Below are positions 1-6,346 of a DNA stretch of 6,600 bases, one piece after another (position 1 is the stretch's first letter; the number at the start of each line of letters is the position of its first letter). A program made the translations under genes and the position numbers. The DNA is from Opitutus sp. GAS368 (GTDB lineage: Bacteria > Verrucomicrobiota > Verrucomicrobiae > Opitutales > UBA953). Where the stretch lies: positions 1 to 6,600 of the forward strand of contig CALQQQ010000065.1 in NCBI GenBank assembly GCA_943332745.1, given 5' to 3'. The notes under the pieces were generated by a model that saw only the letters and a list, made by a program, of their open reading frames with translations, was not told the DNA's origin and did not search any database.

Positions 1-345
1 GCCAATATTCTCCGCGGCCGCCACAAGCCCACCTACACCCCCCACGTCGACACCGGCGATTACGTCATCGTAATCAACGCCGACAAGGTCCGCCTCACGG
101 GTTCCAAGGAAGAAGACAAGACCTACATGTTCTACACCGGCTGGGTCGGTACCGCCTACCGCCGTACCGCCGCCGCCATGCGCGAGCGTCGCCCCGAGTT
201 CATCGTGACCCATGCCGTCAAGGGTATGCTCCCGAAGAACCGCCTCGCCAACGCCATGCTCCTTAAGCTGCGCGTCTACGCCGGCGATAAGCATGACCAG
301 GCCGCCAACAACCCTCAGCCTTTTCCCGAGGCCAAGAAGGTCTAA
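1..345 (+). CDS. rplM: 50S ribosomal protein L13 (uL13), 3' part, truncated by window edge
   Basis: uL13 is a 23S rRNA-binding protein needed early in large-subunit assembly. The frame is open from base 1 and runs 114 codons to TAA at 343-345. By memory alignment with E. coli L13 (142 residues), about 30 N-terminal residues lie upstream of the window. Visible signatures in order are LRGRHKPTYTPHVDTGDY near the start, VINADKVRLTGSK, then AVKGMLPKNRLANAM and LRVYAGDKH near the end. The middle segment (YTGWVGTAYRRT, followed by RERRPEFIV) keeps the family's T-G-x-x-G but lacks the usual GG-x-K. The ATG at 127 is internal, because the conserved N-terminal half continues in frame upstream of it. 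It is followed by rpsI after 19 nt, the near-universal bacterial pairing, and the two are presumably co-transcribed. Confidence 0.97.
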   Translation, partial: ANILRGRHKPTYTPHVDTGDYVIVINADKVRLTGSKEEDKTYMFYTGWVGTAYRRTAAAMRERRPEFIVTHAVKGMLPKNRLANAMLLKLRVYAGDKHDQAANNPQPFPEAKKV

Positions 346-364
346 TCGCCCTTATCTTTCTTAA

Positions 365-763
365 ATGAGCGCCAAGTCCTCCGCTATCCTCGCCGTCGGC
401 CGTCGTAAGACCGCCTCGGCCCGCATCCGCCTTTCCCGCGGTACCGGCGTCATCGTCGTCAACGGCAAGCCCGTTGAAGAGTACCTCTACACCGAGGCCC
501 TGGTGAAGTCCGCCACCCTCCCGATCACGACCGCCGGCCTCGATGGCCAGCTCGACGTCATCGTCCGTGTCATCGGCGGCGGCCCTAACGGTCAGGCCGG
601 TGCCATCTCCCATGGTCTCGCTCGCGCGATCCAGAAGATGGACGCCACCCTCCGCGCCCCTCTCAAGAAGGAAGGTCTCCTTACCCGCGACGGTCGTATG
701 CGCGAACGTAAGAAGCCCGGCCGCCCTGGTGCCCGCAAGCGCTTCCAGTTCTCCAAGCGTTAA
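365..763 (+). CDS. rpsI: 30S ribosomal protein S9 (uS9)
   Basis: uS9 sits in the head of the small subunit, and its C-terminal tail reaches the P-site tRNA. The 132-residue protein is a normal length for the family. Visible motifs are VGRRKTASAR (11-20), GGGPNGQAGAISHGLARA (71-88), LTRDGRMRERKK (106-117) and the invariant basic tail ending QFSKR (128-132). The linker before the tail reads PGRPGARKR where many bacteria have YGLKKARKR. The ATG at 365 gives the expected N-terminus directly before the first beta strand. No Shine-Dalgarno sequence precedes it; the 19-nt spacer after rplM is pyrimidine-rich, so translation may be coupled to rplM. A strong terminator follows 24 bp after the stop codon, closing the rplM-rpsI unit. 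Confidence 0.98.
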   Translation: MSAKSSAILAVGRRKTASARIRLSRGTGVIVVNGKPVEEYLYTEALVKSATLPITTAGLDGQLDVIVRVIGGGPNGQAGAISHGLARAIQKMDATLRAPLKKEGLLTRDGRMRERKKPGRPGARKRFQFSKR

Positions 764-787
764 TCCGCAAAGAGACAGGAAACCTCG

Positions 788-815
788 AAGGCCCCGGCAC
801 CCCGGGGCCTTTTTG
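788..815 (+). terminator. Intrinsic (Rho-independent) terminator after rpsI
   Basis: A near-perfect GC-rich hairpin is visible. AGGCCCCGG (789-797) pairs with CCGGGGCCT (802-810) around a 4-nt CACC loop, and A788-T811 can extend the stem. The 3' arm runs into five T residues (810-814). The element lies 24 bp after the rpsI stop codon and 61 bp before argC, so it most likely separates ribosomal-protein transcription from the arginine genes. The remaining 816-876 is non-coding and must hold any argC promoter. I see a TTGCCC at 816-821 but no convincing -10 box, and no clear operator or riboswitch fold. Confidence 0.9.
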
Positions 816-876
816 TTGCCCAGTTCGCCGTGTCCCGCCATCACTTCGTCACCAAACCAATCCATCCTCTCAAGCC

Positions 877-1926
877 ATGTCCCAAAACCTGACCAAGGTC
901 GGCATCGTCGGCGCCTCCGGGTACACCGGGGAGGAGCTCGTCCGCGTCCTAGCCCGCCACCCGCGGGTCAAGCTCGCCGCGGTCTGCTCCCGCACCTTGG
1001 CCGGCAAGTTTGTGGCCGACGAGCTCCCGCGTCTCCGCGGCATCGTGGACCCCCTCTTGGCCTTCTCCGCATCCTCCCCCGAGGAATGCGCGAAGTCCGA
1101 TGTGGACGTCTGGTTCCTGGCTCTGCCGCACGGTGTCGCCGCCGAGTATGCCCAGCCGCTCGTCGCGGCCGGCAAGCGGGTGCTCGACCTCTCCGCCGAC
1201 TTCCGCCTGCGCGACCTTGGTTTGTATAAAAAGTATTACGGTCATGACCATCCGGCGCCGGCACTCGCCGCGCAGGCCCGTTACGTCATCCCGGAGCTCC
1301 AGACCGATGACGTCTGGAAATCCGCCAAGCTCATCGCTTGTCCGGGTTGCTACCCGACCAGCATCCAGGTGCCGCTCGTGCCGCTCCTCCGCGCAGGTCT
1401 GCTCAAGCCTGAGCCGGGCCGGCTGATCATTAACTCTTACAGCGGTGTCTCCGGGGCCGGCAAGAAGGCCGACGTGGCCTTCCTTTTCTCCGAGCGTGAC
1501 AGCTCCCTCAAGGCCTACGGCATCCCGGGTCACCGGCACATCGCCGAGATCGAGGAACAGTTCGCCGTGGCCGCCGGCCAGCCGGTCGTGGTCCAGTTCA
1601 ACCCTCACCTCGCCCCGATGCATCGGGGTATCGCGACGACCATCGTCGTGCCCGCCCCTAGCGTCACCGTCGCGCAGGTCGAGGCCGTGTGGCAGCAGGC
1701 CTATGCCGGCCGGCCGTTCGTGACCTTGCTCAAGACGGGCGAGTTCCCCGACACCGCCCACGTGGCCAACACCAACCGGGTCGCCTGCTCCGTCGTCGCC
1801 GACGCGCGTACGGGCAACCTCATTATCACCTCGGTAATCGACAATCTCCTAAAGGGTGCCGGTGGCCAAGCGGTCCAGAATCTCAACCTGATGATGGGTT
1901 GGGACGAGTCCGAAGGCCTCCGCTGA
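877..1926 (+). CDS. argC: N-acetyl-gamma-glutamyl-phosphate reductase
   Basis: ArgC catalyses the NADPH-dependent reduction of N-acetylglutamyl-5-phosphate to N-acetylglutamate 5-semialdehyde, the third step of arginine synthesis, in the cytoplasm. The 349-residue length is typical of the long bacterial (type 1) form. The N-terminal Rossmann fold shows GASGYTG at 12-18. The catalytic cysteine is C158 in PGCYPT. SGVSGAG (189-195) and the IPGHRH stretch with H219 and H221 supply the substrate-binding and catalytic histidine region. The C-terminus returns to the dinucleotide domain with VIDNLLKGAGGQAVQNLNLM, a family hallmark. The residue three before the catalytic Cys is also Cys (C155), where Asn or Val is commoner. 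The ATG at 877 places the glycine motif at the normal distance. There is no Shine-Dalgarno motif. It is the first gene of the arg cluster and lies 6 nt before argJ. Confidence 0.97.
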   Translation: MSQNLTKVGIVGASGYTGEELVRVLARHPRVKLAAVCSRTLAGKFVADELPRLRGIVDPLLAFSASSPEECAKSDVDVWFLALPHGVAAEYAQPLVAAGKRVLDLSADFRLRDLGLYKKYYGHDHPAPALAAQARYVIPELQTDDVWKSAKLIACPGCYPTSIQVPLVPLLRAGLLKPEPGRLIINSYSGVSGAGKKADVAFLFSERDSSLKAYGIPGHRHIAEIEEQFAVAAGQPVVVQFNPHLAPMHRGIATTIVVPAPSVTVAQVEAVWQQAYAGRPFVTLLKTGEFPDTAHVANTNRVACSVVADARTGNLIITSVIDNLLKGAGGQAVQNLNLMMGWDESEGLR

Positions 1927-1932
1927 TTTTCC

Positions 1933-3162
1933 ATGTCCATCGAGTTCACCAATGATTCGCCGGGCGTCTCCGACGTGCCCGGCTTCCGCGTCGGCGCTGC
2001 CGGCTGCGATATCCGTAACAAGGGTCTCGACCGCCTCGACCTGACGCTCGTCGTCGCCGACCACCCGTGCGCTGCCGCCGGCGTCTTCACGACCAACGAC
2101 GTGAAGGCCGCTCCGGTGCGTTTCTGCCAGCAGGTGCTCGCCGTCTCCGCGGACAAGATTCGTGGCATCGTCGGTAATAGCGGCAACGCCAACGCCTGCA
2201 CGGCCGCCCAAGGCGATGCCGACGCCGTCGCGATGGCGAAGCTTGCCGCCGCCGCCGTGGGCGCGCCGAACGACGCTTTTCTCGTCTGCTCCACTGGTCG
2301 TATCGGCGAGCTGCTCCCGATGGCCAAGGTCGCCGAGGGTATCAAAGTCTCGGCCTCCCGTCTTTCGCGCGACGCCACCGAAGGTGTCCGCTCCGCCAAC
2401 GCCATCCTTACCTCCGACACCCGTCCGAAGTCCGTTACCGCGCGCTTCGTCTGGGAAGGAAAGACTGTCACCATCGCCGGTATCGCCAAGGGCGCCGGCA
2501 TGATCGAGCCCAACATGGCCACGATGCTGGCCTTCGTTTGCACCGACGCGGCCGCTTCGCCCACGGAGCTCAAGACGGCACTGAAGTCCGCTTCGGACCA
2601 GTCGTTCAATTGCGTGAGCGTCGACGGCGACATGTCCACCAACGACACCGTCCTGCTCCTCGCCTCGGGCTTCTCGGGCTTGTCCGTGGGCGCGTCCGCC
2701 CCCGCCGGCCTCCGGAACCTCTTCCAGGAAGCCCTCGACAAGGTGTGTTTCGCTCTGGCGGAGAAGATCGTCGGCGATGGCGAGAAGATCACCAAGGTCG
2801 TGTCCGTGGAAATCGAAGGCGCCCGCACCCGTGCCGACGCCGAGAAGATCGCCCGTGCGATCGGCAACTCCCTGCTGGTGAAATCCTCCTGGTATGGCGA
2901 AGACCCGAACTGGGGCCGCCTCGCCGACGCCGCCGGCTATGCCCGGACCGGCCTCGATGAAGCCAAGCTGGACATCTATTACGACGACGTCCCGGCCGTC
3001 CTCGGCGGTAAGCCCCTGCCCGAGAATAAGCCCCAGTGGAAGTTAGTCGTGAAGGCCGCCCGTTTCGCCGTCCGATTGAAGCTTAACCTCGGCGACGCGA
3101 AGTTCCGGCTTCTGGCCGCCGACCTCACCGACGGCTACGTGAACTACAATAAGAGCGAGTAA
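1933..3162 (+). CDS. argJ: Glutamate N-acetyltransferase (ornithine acetyltransferase)
   Basis: ArgJ transfers the acetyl group from N-acetylornithine to glutamate, releasing ornithine and recycling N-acetylglutamate. Some members also use acetyl-CoA; which kind this is cannot be read from sequence alone. It is an Ntn-hydrolase-type enzyme that self-cleaves before a threonine. Here the site is K186[11 protein letters not shown]197-M-L, giving an alpha chain of 1-196 and a beta chain of 197-409. The oxyanion-hole pair is T121-G122 in CSTGRIG. Other landmarks are VFTTN near residue 50, [10 protein letters not shown] (81-90), [10 protein letters not shown] (231-240) and DPNWGR (324-329). The 409-residue length is normal. 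The C-terminus ends [13 protein letters not shown], slightly shorter than the usual YVxINxxYRT-type ending. The start lies only 6 nt after argC with no Shine-Dalgarno motif, which suggests coupling. Confidence 0.97.
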   Translation: MSIEFTNDSPGVSDVPGFRVGAAGCDIRNKGLDRLDLTLVVADHPCAAAGVFTTNDVKAAPVRFCQQVLAVSADKIRGIVGNSGNANACTAAQGDADAVAMAKLAAAAVGAPNDAFLVCSTGRIGELLPMAKVAEGIKVSASRLSRDATEGVRSANAILTSDTRPKSVTARFVWEGKTVTIAGIAKGAGMIEPNMATMLAFVCTDAAASPTELKTALKSASDQSFNCVSVDGDMSTNDTVLLLASGFSGLSVGASAPAGLRNLFQEALDKVCFALAEKIVGDGEKITKVVSVEIEGARTRADAEKIARAIGNSLLVKSSWYGEDPNWGRLADAAGYARTGLDEAKLDIYYDDVPAVLGGKPLPENKPQWKLVVKAARFAVRLKLNLGDAKFRLLAADLTDGYVNYNKSE

Positions 3163-3212
3163 GGTTTTCCGTTTACTCACCCGTCCGCAATCCCGACACT
3201 CCCTCTCGTAAG

Positions 3213-4094
3213 ATGAGCATTCCTGCCACGCAAAAAGCCGAGGTCCTTCTCGAGGCGCTTCCCTATATCCACAAGTTCCGTGGCTCCACCTTCGTGGTGA
3301 AGTACGGCGGAAGCTTCATGGACGACCCGAATCCCGAAGGCCGCGACCGCGTCGCCACGGATATCGCCTTCTTAGCCGCCGTCGGCATCCAGGTCGTCGT
3401 CGTTCACGGCGGCGGTAAGGCCATCACCCGGGCCATGGATAAGGCCGGTATCAAATCCGAGTTCCGGGGCGGCATGCGCGTCACCGACGCCGCGACGGTC
3501 AAGATCGTCGAAGAAACCCTCAACAACGAGATCAACGGGCAGATCTGCGAATCCCTCAAGGCCCGCGGTGCCAACCCGCTCGGCATGCCGGGCAACCACG
3601 TCAATCTTTGCGAGAAGCTCTTCGGTTCTGATGATAAAGGCCAGCCGGTCGACATCGGCTTCGTCGGTGACATCAAATTCGTGAAGACGAAGCTGATCAA
3701 GAAAGCTCTCGCTGATGGTCACCTGCCGGTCGTGTCGCCCATCGCGCTCGACGCCGATGACCAAGCTTACAACACGAACGCCGACGTCGCCGCCGCCGCC
3801 GTGGCGAATTCCCTCCGTGCCCGCCGCCTCATCTTCATGAGCGACGTTCCGGGCCTGCTGGCCGACGAGAAGAATCCGGAGTCCCTCATCACCACGCTGA
3901 AGGTCAGCGAAGTCGATGAACTCAAGCGCAAGGGCGTCATCGCCGGCGGGATGATCCCGAAGGTCGATAGCGCCGTGAAAGCCCTGCGGGAAGGTGTCCG
4001 CCGCGTGCACTTCATCGACGGACGCGTCCCGCATGCGCTCCTGCTCGAGGTCTTCACCGACAAGGGCATCGGTACCGAAATCGTCCACGGTTGA
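3213..4094 (+). CDS. argB: N-acetylglutamate kinase, probably the arginine-sensitive type
   Basis: ArgB phosphorylates N-acetylglutamate at the gamma-carboxylate using ATP, usually the controlled step of the cyclic pathway. It belongs to the amino acid kinase family. At 293 residues it is longer than the arginine-insensitive E. coli enzyme. The extra N-terminal helix (about residues 5-22, [15 protein letters not shown]) resembles that of the hexameric, arginine-inhibited enzymes of Pseudomonas and Thermotoga. Motifs are VVKYGGS (28-34), VHGGGK (64-69), GMRVTD around R89, GFVGDI, YNTNAD (186-191), GGMIPK (245-250) and the C-terminal [20 protein letters not shown]. The first motif has Ser-Phe where Asn-Ala is usual (KYGGNAM). 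The ATG at 3213 is the natural start because it retains the N-helix. A 50-nt pyrimidine-rich gap follows argJ. The stop codon overlaps the argD start. Arginine inhibition is inferred, not shown. Confidence 0.96.
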   Translation: MSIPATQKAEVLLEALPYIHKFRGSTFVVKYGGSFMDDPNPEGRDRVATDIAFLAAVGIQVVVVHGGGKAITRAMDKAGIKSEFRGGMRVTDAATVKIVEETLNNEINGQICESLKARGANPLGMPGNHVNLCEKLFGSDDKGQPVDIGFVGDIKFVKTKLIKKALADGHLPVVSPIALDADDQAYNTNADVAAAAVANSLRARRLIFMSDVPGLLADEKNPESLITTLKVSEVDELKRKGVIAGGMIPKVDSAVKALREGVRRVHFIDGRVPHALLLEVFTDKGIGTEIVHG

Positions 4095-5314
4095 TGAACG
4101 GACCGTCCACAGATTCTGCCGCCGCGAACTACGCGGCCAACGTCGCCCACAACTACGGCGCCCCGCCCATCACGCTCGTGAAGGGGCAGGGGACACACGT
4201 CTGGGACGCCGCTGGTAAGTGCTACCTCGATTTCACCTCCGGCATCGCCGTCAACGCCGTCGGCCACGCCCACCCGCATTGGGTCAAGCGCGTCACCGAG
4301 CAGGCCGGCAAGCTTGTCCACGTCAGCAACCTCTACCGGAACGAACCTCAGGGCCAGCTGGCCAATGCGCTTTCGCTCCGTTGCGGTCCTGGGCGCGTCA
4401 TCTTCTGCAATAGCGGCGCCGAGGCCAACGAGGGCCTGTTAAAGCTCGCTCGTCTGCATGGCCAGCGCAAGTCCGGCACAGAAGGCGCCTGCATCGGTGT
4501 CGTCGTCGCCGAGAAGGCTTTTCACGGCCGCACCTTCGGCGGCATGTCTGCCACACCTCAGGAGAAGATTCAAAAAGGCTTCCGTCCCTTGCTGTCCGGT
4601 TTCACCACCGCGCCGCTCAATGACCTCGAGGCCTGGGACAAGGCCATCGACGCCCAGACCACTGCCGCTGTACTCATCGAATCGATTCAGGGTGAAGGGG
4701 GCGTCAATCCCGCCACGCCTGCCTTCCTGCGCGGTGTTGAGCAGCTCTGTCACGAGCGTAATGTACTCTTCATGATCGACGAGATCCAGTGCGGCATCGG
4801 CCGGACTGGGAAGTTCTTCGCTTACGAGCATGCCGGCGTGAAGCCCGATGCGATTGCCATGGCTAAGGGCCTCGGCGGCGGTTTCCCCATCGGCGCAATT
4901 TGGATGGCACCTCCGCACGACGACCTTTTCCAGGCCGGCTCTCATGGCACCACGTTCGGAGGCGGGCCGCTTGCGTCCACCGCCGGTCTAGCCGTCCTGG
5001 AGATCATCGAAGCCGAACAACTCGTTGCGAAGGTGGCGGAGCGCTCCGTCGGTTGGCATGCCGAACTGCGTAAGCTCGTCGAACTCCGCCCTGACCTCGT
5101 GAAGGAAGTCCGCGGCGCTGGCTACATGGTCGGTGTCATCCTGAGCATCGACCCGGTCCCTGTCGTCGCCGCCCTGCGCGAGGCCGGCATCCTGACCGCT
5201 CCGGCGGGCGGGGTCGCCGTGCGCCTGCTGCCTCCGCTCAATGCCTCCCCCGAGGAGCTGGCCGAGGCTGTGGCGATCCTGCGTCAGGTCCTTGGCGGTT
5301 GGAAGGCCGCCTAA
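4094..5314 (+). CDS. argD: Acetylornithine aminotransferase (PLP-dependent, class III)
   Basis: ArgD transfers an amino group from glutamate to N-acetylglutamate semialdehyde, making N-acetylornithine. Many relatives also serve lysine synthesis. With the ATG at 4094 the protein has 406 residues, a normal length. The frame could also open at a TTG one codon earlier (4091), but the ATG forms a TGATG overlap with the argB stop codon, a typical termination-reinitiation junction, so I prefer it. Landmarks are SGIAVNAVGHAHP, NSGAEANE (106-113), FHGRT (143-147), the PLP-nitrogen-binding D229 in DEIQCGIGRTG, and the Schiff-base lysine K258 in AMAKGLGGGFPIGA. HGTTFGGGPLAS follows, with Gly where FGGNPLA is usual. 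Succinylornithine or gamma-aminobutyrate transaminases are possible relatives, but the position between argB and argF makes the ArgD role by far the likeliest. Confidence 0.96.
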   Translation: MNGPSTDSAAANYAANVAHNYGAPPITLVKGQGTHVWDAAGKCYLDFTSGIAVNAVGHAHPHWVKRVTEQAGKLVHVSNLYRNEPQGQLANALSLRCGPGRVIFCNSGAEANEGLLKLARLHGQRKSGTEGACIGVVVAEKAFHGRTFGGMSATPQEKIQKGFRPLLSGFTTAPLNDLEAWDKAIDAQTTAAVLIESIQGEGGVNPATPAFLRGVEQLCHERNVLFMIDEIQCGIGRTGKFFAYEHAGVKPDAIAMAKGLGGGFPIGAIWMAPPHDDLFQAGSHGTTFGGGPLASTAGLAVLEIIEAEQLVAKVAERSVGWHAELRKLVELRPDLVKEVRGAGYMVGVILSIDPVPVVAALREAGILTAPAGGVAVRLLPPLNASPEELAEAVAILRQVLGGWKAA

Positions 5315-5324
5315 GCGGTTTCGA

Positions 5325-5351
5325 CCCTTATTTTCCTCTGTCCAAATAGGG
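5325..5351 (+). other. Weak stem-loop in the argD-argF gap
   Basis: CCCT (5325-5328) plus ATTT (5330-5333) can pair with AAAT (5344-5347) plus AGGG (5348-5351), leaving T5329 bulged and a 10-nt pyrimidine-rich loop. No T-tract follows, so it does not look like a terminator. It ends three bases before the GGAGG at 5354-5358 and could affect access to it. An eight-pair helix with a bulge could also arise by chance. Confidence 0.25.
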
Positions 5352-5361
5352 CCGGAGGCCT

Positions 5362-5397
5362 ATGTTCAAACGCTTTCCGAGATGCGTCATTTCCTAA
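5362..5397 (+). other. Possible 11-codon upstream reading frame overlapping the argF start
   Basis: An ATG at 5362 opens a short frame encoding [11 protein letters not shown] and stopping with TAA at 5395-5397. It runs out of frame across the argF ATG at 5382. It is preceded by GGAGG at 5354-5358, the only clear Shine-Dalgarno-like motif near any start in this window, but the 3-nt spacing is shorter than optimal. It contains two arginine codons. It could be a translational coupling device or mere chance; expression cannot be judged from sequence. Confidence 0.15.
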
Positions 5398-6329
5398 AGG
5401 AGACCGACTTGAGCCCGGCCGAAACGGCCCAGGTCTTCGCCGCTGCCGCCGCCCTCAAGGCCGGTCGTGGTAAGTCCGCCGGCAGCGCCCTTGCACACCA
5501 GTCCTGGGGCCTGATGTTCTTCAAGAAGAGCACCCGTACCCGTGTCTCCTTTCAAGTTGGCGTTCACGAGCTCGGCGGCCAGCCCGTGATGCTCAATGCC
5601 GACGACCTCCAGATCTCCCGCGGCGAAACCGTGGCCGATACCGCGCGCGTCCTTTCGCGTTACCTCCATGGGATGGTCATCCGTTGCCACGAGCATAGCC
5701 TACTCGAGGAGTTCGCCCACTGCGGCACGATGCCCGTCGTCAACGCCCTGTCCGACTTCTTGCACCCGTGCCAGTTCATGACGGATATGTTCACGCTCGC
5801 CGAACGCTACGCGCCCGGCCGCCCGGAACAGTACGCCGCCTCGCTGAAGGGCAAGAAAGTCGCTTTCCTCGGCGACACCGCCTGCAATATGGCTAACTCA
5901 TTCGTGCTTGGCGGCGCCGCCCTCGGCGTCGAGATCGCGCTCTCCGGTCCAGCTGGCTACGAGCCTGGCGTCGAGATCCGCGCCCAACTGAAGAAGGACG
6001 GCCTGCAGGAGACCTTCACGTTCTCGAGCGACCCTGCCGCCGCCGTGAAGGGCGCCGACATGGTCTACACCGACGTCTGGGTCAGCATGGGCATGGAAGC
6101 CGAGAAGGCCGAGCGCCTGCGCACCATGCAGCCTTATCAGGTCAATGCGAAGCTGATGTCCTTGGCGAAGCCCTCCGCCTATTTCATGCACTGTCTCCCG
6201 GCTCACCCCGGCGAGGAAGTCTCCGCCGAGGTGCTCGAGAGCAAGCAGAGCATCATCTTCGACCAAGCCGAGAACCGTCTGCACGTGCAGAAAGCCATCC
6301 TCGCCCACCTTGCCGCCCACCGCGGTTAA
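5382..6329 (+). CDS. argF: Ornithine carbamoyltransferase
   Basis: ArgF condenses ornithine with carbamoyl phosphate to give citrulline. The ATG at 5382 yields 315 residues starting [12 protein letters not shown], matching the usual family opening (M-x-HFL-x-x-x-DLS). The frame stays open further upstream only because it overlaps argD out of frame. The carbamoyl-phosphate site shows STRTR (50-54), HPCQ (128-131), HCLP (270-273) and R299 in AENRLH. The ornithine side shows [10 protein letters not shown] (164-173) and D231 with SMG (235-237). The SMG loop supports ornithine rather than N-acetyl- or N-succinylornithine as substrate. Two oddities are [11 protein letters not shown], with Pro276 where Arg is common, and Cys168 where the first of two adjacent Asn often sits. 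There is a 67-nt gap after argD and 17 nt before argG. Confidence 0.96.
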   Translation: MRHFLKETDLSPAETAQVFAAAAALKAGRGKSAGSALAHQSWGLMFFKKSTRTRVSFQVGVHELGGQPVMLNADDLQISRGETVADTARVLSRYLHGMVIRCHEHSLLEEFAHCGTMPVVNALSDFLHPCQFMTDMFTLAERYAPGRPEQYAASLKGKKVAFLGDTACNMANSFVLGGAALGVEIALSGPAGYEPGVEIRAQLKKDGLQETFTFSSDPAAAVKGADMVYTDVWVSMGMEAEKAERLRTMQPYQVNAKLMSLAKPSAYFMHCLPAHPGEEVSAEVLESKQSIIFDQAENRLHVQKAILAHLAAHRG

Positions 6330-6346
6330 TTTTCCATCCTACTAAC

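Noticed and set aside
127..345. Short rplM form starting at ATG 127
   Set aside because: Conserved uL13 sequence (TYTPHVDTGDY, INADKVRLTG) continues in frame upstream, so the gene is simply cut by the window edge.
263..865. 200-codon minus-strand open frame across rpsI and the terminator
   Set aside because: It is a shadow of rpsI, crosses the terminator hairpin, and its composition (Gly/Ala/Arg/Asp-rich, no motif) fits a GC-rich antisense artefact.
816..876. Sigma-70-type promoter for argC
   Set aside because: TTGCCC at 816-821 could be a -35 box, but no reasonable -10 hexamer sits 16-18 nt downstream. A promoter is expected here but cannot be supported from sequence.
543..1229. 228-codon plus-strand frame running from rpsI through the terminator into argC
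   Set aside because: It is out of frame with both real genes, spans the terminator, and is Pro/Arg/Ser-rich low-complexity sequence typical of a shifted GC-rich frame.
1701..2867. Long open frame of 388 codons on the minus strand opposite argC/argJ
   Set aside because: It lies antisense to argJ, which has full family motifs. High GC with C-ending codons removes stops on the opposite strand, and the product has no recognisable domain.
4458..4945. Out-of-frame and antisense open frames within argD
   Set aside because: Both are contained in argD, whose frame carries all aminotransferase motifs. They are composition-driven shadows.
5241..5381. Longer N-terminal form of ArgF starting at 5241 inside argD
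   Set aside because: The extra 47 residues overlap argD out of frame and look non-protein-like. The ATG at 5382 gives the standard family start MRHFL and normal length.
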